A stretch of DNA of 64,000 bases from Larus michahellis (lineage: Eukaryota > Chordata > Aves > Charadriiformes > Laridae), in NCBI RefSeq assembly GCF_964199755.1, contig NC_133897.1:69000661-69064660 (forward strand), written 5' to 3'. Positions within the stretch are counted from its first letter, which is position 1; the number at the start of each line of letters is the position of its first letter. Positions 56,060 through 64,000 of this stretch are shown here, in pieces. The notes beneath the pieces were generated by a model. It did not search any database. It had not been told where the DNA came from and saw only the letters and a program-made list of their open reading frames with translations. Both the position numbers and the translations under genes were made by a program.

Positions 56060-57560
56060 AAGAAATCCCAAGAAGGGGTGGCCAGGTGTGAAGGAAATAG
56101 GTGTTTTTCAGCCACCCTTCTCGCCCGCCCGCCCCCCCCGGCGGGGCCGAAAGCGGCACATCGGCGGGGCGGGGGCCAGGCCGCCGCCTGCCGCCGCCAA
56201 CTCCCGGCCCTCCACGTCGGGGCTGGAGCCCCTCAGGGGGACAGACCGGCGGGTGCTTAATCCCGTACTCACCGACACGCCTGCGAAGGGCAGGGCAGCC
56301 GCGCCTGGGGGGGTAACGGCCCCTCGCCGGCAGCGGCCCGAGCCTCCATGTCACGGTAGCTCCGCCTCGCCCGGCCCGGCCCGGCCCGGCCCGGCCCGGC
56401 CCGGCCCAGCCCAGCCCGACGGCGCCGCCAGTGCCCGCTGTGGGACCCCTGAGCCGGCCCAACGTTTCCCCGCCGCCGCTCCCTCCTCAGGGTAGCTCAG
56501 CCGGCCGGCCCTTCCCTTGTGGCGGCGGCGGTAGGCAGCGCCTGGGCCGCTGGAGGGGAGGAGGCGGCGGCCGAGCGGGGACTTCCCTCCCTCGCTCAGG
56601 TGCGGGGCCCTTGGTCCGGTTCCCTCTGCCCCCGGGCACGACGCCTCCTCGTCCTCCTTCCCCCTGGTGAATAATTCAGCCGTGTTTTCCGCGGGGCCGG
56701 TGGCTCTGGGTCTGGCAGGGTCCCGCCTGGCTGGGCCGCGGGGGAGGACGAGCCGGGTACAGTTTCCCGAGGAAACCAGGGCGGCAGCGGCAAGGCCGCT
56801 TCCTGTGATGGCGAAGGCGGAGGGTAAAGGCCCTGTCAGGCCACGGATCTCCCGCAATCCCTTCTCCTGCCGCGTCGGACCCACTTCCATGCAATGGTTT
56901 TGTTTTTTGCCTGGGTTAGTGTAATCCGCGTTCACCTCCCCCGGCGCCGGGGAGCAGCGAGAGCAGGTTGCCAAGGAGGAGCCGCGGTGGAAAGGCCGGG
57001 CAGAGCTGTGCCGCAAGCCCCGGGGGGGGCTGTAATCGCTCCCCGCCGCGCCGGGCTCCCTCCTCTGCCTCCCTGGAGGAGGGCCCTGGTGCCCGGACCC
57101 CCGGCGTGGGGGTGTGGGGGTGCTTCGTCCCTGGCAGGGAGTCGCCAGGGCGGAGGCGAGACGGGTTCTCGTCAGGCAGGAACCCTCTCCTGAGCAAACA
57201 GGTGTAGGCAGCGCCTCGGGGGTGGCTTGGGCTGCACAGAAGGTCGGAAGCCACCCGGCATGACTAGTCCCGGCACGAAGGGGTCGTGGCTCTCGCAGCC
57301 GATGGTGAAGAGCGTGCTAGTGTATCGCAACGGGGACCCTTTCTTCCCGGGGCGCCGTATTGTCATCAATGAGAAGAAAGTGTCCAACTTCGAAGTATTC
57401 CTGAAAGAGGTGACAGGTGGGGTGAAGGCGCCCTTTGGAGCTGTGCGTAACATCTATACCCCCCGGGGTGGGCATCGTGTCCGGCAGCTGGAGGAGCTTC
57501 AGAGTGGAGAGCAGTATGTGGCTGGTGGCAGGGAAGCCTTCAAGAAACTCAAGTGAGTGG
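56060..57560. promoter_or_regulatory. CpG island at the DCDC2 5' end
   Basis: 1.5 kb of GC- and CpG-rich DNA ending with DCDC2 exon 1. It includes a CCCGG array at 56369-56417. It is the likely DCDC2 promoter and 5'UTR; no untranslated exon could be placed. The many long open frames on both strands are composition artefacts. Confidence 0.8.
56369..56417. repeat. (CCCGG)n array in the DCDC2 CpG island
   Basis: About eight CCCGG units followed by two CCCAG units. It has the same unit as the much longer array in the MRS2 CpG island 7.3 kb away. Confidence 0.93.
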
Positions 57561-60500
57561 CTGAAAAGTAACGTAACATTTATATGGAACTTGAATATCA
57601 TCGTTGGGGGTTTGGCACTGTGGCAGTACTTCAGAGGACCCCCCACCCCACTCCTTTTATTAGGCATTGAGGAAAGAGGACTTAAAGTCTGTGACCTAAG
57701 GCAAAAAGAAAGCTACTTCTAAAAGATAAAACTGCGAAAGAGCTTTAGAGGCAAGCCACAGAAAGGCTGCTGTTACTGTCAGCTGCATAGTGCCATCTTC
57801 TTCACATGACGGTAGGAGAAACAGCCCGTTAACCCGAAGGACATGCAGCAATGGCACGTTGTGATGTGTGTGCTTAACTGGGGGGTGAGTGTCAGCATCT
57901 GGTAGTAACAGGGAGAAAACTGTAGAAAGGTGGAGTGTTGCCAGTCCTGCCATGAAGTTGATAAACCTGGGGGGAATTTAATTCCCAACACTTAATTTCT
58001 TGATTATTTTTAAAAAGTCTAAAATATTCTACCCAGGTATCTGTGTCTTCATCACTTCTCTTCATTTTGTTTGGGTATATAACTGCTTTATGACCAGAAT
58101 AACTGAGACCCTCCTGTTATTTAAAAGATGACTGTTCGCTTTCTTTTCCCTGGCCAAACACTAAGAATTAAGCTGACAGTTTCTCTGTTTTCTAATGAAT
58201 GGCTGGGATAATATTGTGAAGGAGATATGAGCTTTTAGGTGCGTTTCCCGAGTGGTTCTGCATGTCATCAGTAATGGTTCTTAACTCTGAGTAAATTTCA
58301 TGGTCTCAATTGCCTCATTATATGTTTTGTGCAGAGTTTGTGAGCATTTTTCCTACAGTTGAATAAAAAAAAATCTTAAAATTAACAGTCCCTCTCTGGA
58401 GGTGGTTGGAAATTTATATACTAAACTACCAGCTTCACAGGAGCTCGCTCATCTTGGTTTTGTAGAGTTGAGGGCACTACATTTTTCAGGAGACCTCATT
58501 ATGTTTCAGGACAAAACTCTGCGTAAAGAACAGGATCTCTATCAGTGCTCTTACTGGCTTTGTCACAGGCTGCTTCTGAAGATTTATTGAAGCTTCTTGC
58601 GCTTCAATGGCAAAGCTACAAAGAAAGGTGTATGATAGGCTAAATATAAACCCCTTTCCCTCTGTACTTTCTTCCATCCCAAATGCAGTCTCAACTCTCA
58701 AGAACAATCTGCTGTATCTTTTTGGTATTAAATCCTGTGATTCTGTGGATGGCTTAAAGTTGTTAGTTGTCAGCACATCATGTTTTGCCTCCCTAAATGT
58801 GTTTTATGTTCGTCAGACAGGCTAGAAGTAAGCAAGTGTTTGGCATGAGCGTGCACTGTGTAGAGAACTGGGCACTCTGGATTTGTTTTGGGTGTGAAAA
58901 AGCATTTGTCGTTTTGCATGGTCAGAGTTTTATGGTGAGAGCTTTTCAGACTTATGTGGTTGCGACATGCCACAAGATACCTAAGTATTTAAGATCAACA
59001 AAGAGAATACTTTAAGAAAAACTAACTGAAAGGACTTGCTAAAAGTAGGCTGTTCATATATCTCTTGATAGTATGCTATAGTCCTGTTCTGCAGGGAGGA
59101 TGAATGGCATGACTTGAGATCTTTTCCATTTCTGTGTTCAGAGTTGGGAGTTCTTCGCTATTAGTATTTATTTATATAGTGCTGTAAATCTTGTCAGTAC
59201 TTTCATAAGCATTATTTAAGACAGGCTGAAGGGCTTACTGTTGATCTTGTTCTTAACTGGGTTATAGACAGAATGATATTAGGGAGGCATCTTAGCCAGA
59301 AAAGTCAGAGGAGAGGAGGGCTTAGTTGAAAGGCATAGTTTTCTGAAAGGAATTGAAGGATTTAAAGAAAAGAGGGTGTGTTTGCATGTGTGTCACAGGC
59401 AAAAATAAAGCAGTTGCAGCTGTGGGAGACCAAATCATCTGCCCTAAAGGATCTGAGTCTGGTCTGATAGCAGCAAAAAGTTTGTATACTTTTTACAGTA
59501 TTTTTTTTAAGTGATTGGACACATTCATTGCTGTGACAGATTATGCAGGGCTGAACTTTGAAATGGGGCCTTGTGGCACCGATGCGTGGGAGCATAATGG
59601 AAAGGAGAGAGTATGCAAGGAGAAGCAGAAGCCGAAAGTGTCATTGCTCCACTTCAAGCAGTGCATTGTTTCTTTTCAGATGCCTTATACTGAGAACTGA
59701 ACCTTTTTCTTCCCTGTCCGCAGTGAATTCTAGACTAAACTGAGCTCACCTTTAGCACATGAACCTCTGTCATTCCAAGCCCTGAACCTTAACATCTTGA
59801 GATGGATACCTCTGAGGGCATACGGTCTATATAAACTGTTTCTTTTGTAAATAAAGATAAAGTAATCAGCATTTAAAACCTCTTCTTTTAGGAAAATATG
59901 TAGAATTTTTCTTTAAAGGAGGAATGCCTAGCCAATGTTGGAAATTTTCATAATATACAATGTTACCCAGCTTGTTTTGTCATTTACAGGTGTGCTAAGC
60001 AAATACATGCCTTTTTGGTGTATATGCAGTGAGATGTGTTGGTATATTGTAGTTGTTGCAGTGGTGAATGAGAATGCACGTTCAGTCCAGCACCCCTGTG
60101 AAGTTCTTCCATGACTGTCAGCTTTCTGAAAGAAAACTGTCTACACTGGAGCTGGTTTCGACTTCTAACTTTTTTTCAGCATGCTGTGCTACCCTCCTCC
60201 TTCCTTTCCCATTTACTTGTGTCTGTGCTCATTAATTAATGGTAGATTGTCCTCTCTCCAGCAACATCTCTTTAAACAACCCTGTAGTTTCATCACTGGC
60301 TTGGATATTCATTGAATAGAAGTATTTCTGCTTTCTTAGCAAGTGGGAATACATTTTTAAAGTTTTTGGGCTGGGATTTTTTTTTGAGGGCCACTGTCCC
60401 AAGAAAAGCCTTTGGCCCTGTTTAGCCCTTTTCAGATTTGTAGATCCCTGGCATTTGACAGCTGAATGCCCAGACCTCTGCATAGTGAGTTAATCCATCA

Positions 60501-61226
60501 CTGTGTATTTTAACTAACACTTTTAAGTTAATGCAATGTTTTTGTGGGAGTATGTACGCTGATGGAGAGCAGTATTGTTCAAATAGGTGTATTTTGTTTT
60601 CTTGTCCAGTTGAGGCTTGTATTTTGTCTGTTCATGAAATAGTTGTGAAGATGCTGTTGGTTCATCACAAACACGAGAAACCAGGATATACAGTGTTCAG
60701 ATGTGTCCACGTCCTGTTGAAACACAAGTGGTGTAGATCCTTTTAAACTTTAGCTGATGCCCTGGGTTAAACATGGGTATGGAGGAAAGCTTTAAATCTA
60801 TCAGAGACTTACTGTGAGAAACTAAGAGGCAAGATGATGTCTTTGAAAACTCTGTTGATATTATGCTGACATTTATTGATCCACCTCACAGTAGTATGTG
60901 AGCTTCTTTCTGACAAGGAGGTATGGATAGTCTGTTCTAATCACCAGGGACTTGAAGCTGGATGGTTGGTTCTCCCCTGGCTTTTGTATTAGCCCAGAGG
61001 GCTAGCCTACAGATTTATGTTAACACTTCTTTATTAAAATCTTGAATTAGTTACTTTTGATATTATTTTGAGGCATGATAAATTTTAAAAGCTTTATGTA
61101 TGAAAAAAGTTAGAAATATTTGTCTTATGTAAGTTAGATGCTTCTGGAAATAATCAACTGTTTTCCTTCTGCAGCTATTTGGACATTGGAGAAACAAAGA
61201 AAAAACCTGCTGAAGTCAATAATGAG
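57260..61226 (+). CDS. DCDC2: Doublecortin domain-containing protein 2, exons 1 and 2 (5' part only)
   Basis: Microtubule-binding protein of primary cilia and migrating neurons. Exon 1, 57260-57552, encodes MTSPGTKGSWLSQPMVKSVL and the first doublecortin domain: VYRNGDPFFPGRRIVINEKK, FEVFLKEVTGGVKAPFGAVR, NIYTPRGGHRV, QLEELQSGEQYVAGGREAFK. Exon 2, 61175-61226, encodes YLDIGETKKKPAEVNNE. The exons join through a split Asn codon (AA then C), and exon 2 ends in phase 0 at a GTAGG donor. The start matches the family N-terminus (human begins MSGSS and reaches LSQPVVKSVLVYRNG at the same distance) and has G at -3. The second doublecortin domain and the acidic tail lie beyond the window, so the gene is cut by the window edge, not broken. 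DCDC2 is preferred over paralogues DCDC2B/C on residue matches and on neighbours. Confidence 0.95.
57553..61174 (+). other. DCDC2: DCDC2 intron 1
   Basis: A 3.6 kb AT-rich intron with GTGAGT donor and TTCTGCAG acceptor. No CR1 copy, RNA gene or other exon was recognised. Confidence 0.7.
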
Positions 61227-64000
61227 GTAGGATGCCTGAAGTATTTAATAAGTAAACCTGCAGTTAACGTTAGTGACATGCCTGCGTTTATGCCTGATTT
61301 TTTATATATATTTATTATGTTTAATAATAATACCATTATCTACCATTCTGAATATACTATTTCAATGATTATTACTCTGATTGCTCTGAGCATGATGCAC
61401 TGATTGTCTTCTGCTAAGCTTTCTGAATTGCCACATCCAGTTACAAACTTTCAGTAAAGAAAATCTGTTGTCTTCATTGGATCTGGTCATAAACCTAAGG
61501 GAGCTTGCTTTCATACAGAAAAAGATGGTGGGACTGAGAATTTTGCGAGTTTAGGACCAGGAATTTTTCTTCAAAACTTGGTATTTTCCCTGGAGAAGGG
61601 ACATTTGTGTGTGGAAAAAATCTCACTTTGTTGAAATGCTTTTTCCAGCTACTGCTAGTGTCAGTTGTAAACGTCTAACTAGTTCTAGTCCATAATTCTT
61701 CAAGCTCACCTGTTTCTCTTGAACAGTGTGATGTTATAGCCTGAGGAGATAACTGCAGGCTTCATAAAACACTCTGTGGATTTTTGTGAGATGTGTGACT
61801 GCATTACTTTTACTATTTTATTGTGTATGGAGATAGCGATGATTTCTAACAAACATTTGAATTATAGCTCTGCCCAAAAAGAAGCATCAGCTCACTTGTT
61901 TTTCAGTTTCTTTTGCCTTGTGTACTCAATCCATGTTTCCAGCAATTTAATGGTTTGTGTAGCAGATGTCTTCAGACAGTAGGACACCTTGTACTAGAAG
62001 ACCCTAAAAATTGAGGCTAGTTTTAAGGTTCATCATTTTGCTGCAAATCTTTAGAAGATTCTTGATATAATAGAAATTCTGTGCGGTTGGAGAAGTAATT
62101 ATAGAAGTTGTGTTTTTTTTACTTACAGCTGCATGTTTGGTAAGAGAGGCTTCTGTTATTTTTTCCGGATTCAGTGCGCATTGTGTCTTATCTTAACACT
62201 TGCGGCCATCTCTCAGGGCTTTGAAGTAAATCGGTATGAACCATCCATTATTTTGGCTTGCTTTCTTCCTTTTTGACTTATGTTTGCAATCTCCACATTC
62301 TCTGTGGAGAGCTTAACTCCCCATGTTGAGTTTAACTTTATGTGATTGATTTATTTGGGGAAAGAAGTCATAAAAATGAGATGAAACCTAGTAACAGTCT
62401 ACAGATTTTTATCTCAGCTTATGAATAGCACAATTGTTTTCATGCTCTAATCGTTTAGTCCTAGGAATGCACTTTCAGGAGGCTAGTAACGGAAGTTTTA
62501 ATGCCTAAATGTATTTATGCTAAAAGGATGTGAGGAAGCAAGTTCTGGTTTTACTTTTTTTCAGGCATTCACTTAGAAATCAAAACCCTTGATGTGTTTT
62601 AGGACCAGGAGGGACAGCAGTATTCTCTTTGATTCTGCTGGATTTGCATCAACAAACAAAAAAATCATATTTTTCCATGGATCCTGGTAGCCATTTTTGA
62701 TGCTAGCCCACAAAGGTATTTAAAATCCTCCCTGTTTGTTTCACTAAAAGATGAAAAAAAAATAATCAGTGAATGTGTGAATGACAATATTGCTAAAGAA
62801 AGATATTTATGGCTCAGCCCTGCAAGCACTGCAAGGTGTAATTTGTGAATCATCTCAATGACTTCAGTACAAAGGTTACTATGGAGTTATGCATGTACAG
62901 AGAAATTTGTGGGTCAGGTCTGAGTTTCTAGTGCTCTGGAGGGCTGGAGTTGGGGCAGGAGGAAAGAAATAAATACAATTATTTGGCTCACTGCAGCTCT
63001 GCGGGCTCCTTGCAGATCAAGGAACAGCATGGTAGGTGTTGAATAAAGGCCTTATAGACAACCCCAGGCTAACATTAGGGTGTGTTTTCAGACTGATCTT
63101 TGTCAGGGCAATTCCTGCTCTCTTCCTGCTGGTGCTGAAGTATTATCCTGCTTTCCTTCATTAGCCCCTCCTCTTTTTTTTCTTTCCTTCCCTTGCTTCC
63201 CTTCTTCCCTCCCTTCCTTTCCTCCTTCTCCTCCTTCAAACCCCCAAATTTTTTTAGAATGCAATATAATTTATCAGGACTCCCACATTAATGCTCCGGA
63301 CACCCGCCCATTCTCATGACCTCAGTAGTGCTGCTACTTAGCAGCCGAAGCAGTGCTTAGCTGGAGCCTGGAGACAGCAAAGACTGTTCTTCAAGTGGGG
63401 TTTGCCTTCCACCTTTTTTACCTGGCAGCTGGCCTCGAGGGTAAGCAATGACAGCAATAAACGGCCTTGTGCCACAGTACTCCTGAGTGCTGGTGGTGCG
63501 TGAGGAATTGGTGCAGGATTTTTTGTCGCCTACAGAAGGAGATGGTCTTGGAGCTGGCTTGCCCTAGACCAGATTTTGGAAGCAAATTGATGCTGGCCTG
63601 GTGGTGATGATAGTTCTTCTGTACCTGCGTAGTGCCATATATCAAGGATCTGAAAGCTTTAAAAAGGTAGCACAGAAATAGTGGTTGAGAAATTCATGTT
63701 CAGTGTTATCATCATGCTTAGGTACAAGGGTATCAATTCTGGTTGTATGAAGCACATTTAATTTGGCATTTGCTACCTGATGAGTGTTTCTCCCTGCAGA
63801 TTTTTCTCCAGTAAAGCAATGGCAAATATCCAGTTTCGATTCTGATTAGTAAGGAGGGAGTCAAAAGGAAGAAAACTTTATGCAGCAGCTGTACATTCTG
63901 TGTTTGTTTGCAGCTGTAGGTTTTCTTTTGTGTTAGTTAAACTGCCAAATGTTTGACATCTGTTTTTGGGAATACTTTAACCTTGCTCTTTGAAGGCAGT
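61227..64000 (+). other. DCDC2: DCDC2 intron 2 (start)
   Basis: No third DCDC2 exon was found before the window ends; the expected continuation into the second doublecortin domain is absent. The intron carries a polypyrimidine tract at 63165-63237. The frame after the exon 2 donor stays open for a short way, but this is read-through. Confidence 0.75.
63165..63237 (-). repeat. Polypurine (GGAA-rich) tract in DCDC2 intron 2
   Basis: 73 bases of pure C/T on the plus strand except one G at 63195. On the minus strand it is purine-only, with six GGAA cores mixed with GGGA and GGAG units. It is an imperfect repeat, not a clean microsatellite. Confidence 0.9.

Noticed and set aside
56055-57254. Many ORFs up to 221 codons upstream of DCDC2
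   Set aside because: CpG-island composition, both strands, no family match. A counterpart of human KAAG1 was considered and no similarity was seen.
61227-61403. Possible extension of DCDC2 exon 2 into KPAVNVSDMP
   Set aside because: It vaguely recalls the DCDC2 continuation (INVS), but the GTAGG donor at 61227 is in the expected phase and the following residues diverge at once.

Overview
This is vertebrate nuclear DNA, most probably from a bird. Coding sequence is cut into short exons by GT-AG introns, three promoters sit in CpG islands, and the interspersed repeats are CR1 LINEs with the typical short tail built on ATTCTATG. Four genes occupy 64 kb, a compactness normal for birds. The order and orientations ALDH5A1(-) GPLD1(+) MRS2(-) DCDC2(+) match what I recall of human 6p22 read in the opposite direction. 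There is no bacterial, viral or mobile-element cluster; the protein-coding content is ordinary conserved vertebrate biology.

Layout. 1-1447: sequence downstream of ALDH5A1, no gene seen. 1448-9173 (-): ALDH5A1, mitochondrial succinate-semialdehyde dehydrogenase, 10 exons, 519 aa, complete. 8560-9650: its CpG island. 10220-33153 (+): GPLD1, secreted GPI-specific phospholipase D, 25 coding exons, 836 aa, complete. 33154-37533: convergent intergenic or 3'UTR DNA. 37534-49259 (-): MRS2, mitochondrial magnesium channel, 10 coding exons found, 398 aa, with an unusually short C-terminus. 48600-49580: its CpG island, with a 221 bp pentanucleotide array inside intron 1. 49580-56050: mostly AT-rich intergenic DNA with one unexplained 138-codon ORF that has a signal-peptide-like start. 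56060-57560: CpG island and first exon of DCDC2 (+). Only the first two coding exons of DCDC2 are in the window; intron 2 runs to the end.

The exon maps were built by hand: each exon was placed by matching its translation to the remembered family sequence, then fixed by AG/GT sites and by phase. In all three complete genes the joined exon lengths sum to a whole number of codons (1560, 2511 and 1197 bases), which supports the boundaries. UTRs and untranslated first exons could not be placed. The genes do not form a pathway. ALDH5A1 (GABA breakdown) and MRS2 (matrix Mg2+ import) both act in mitochondria, GPLD1 is a plasma enzyme, and DCDC2 is a microtubule/ciliary protein.

The items most worth a second look are the GGGCC/GGGUC array transcribed just after the MRS2 5' splice site, a GGAA-rich tract in DCDC2 intron 2 that recalls the human READ1 element, the unusual 3' end of MRS2, and the orphan ORF at 51106-51522.
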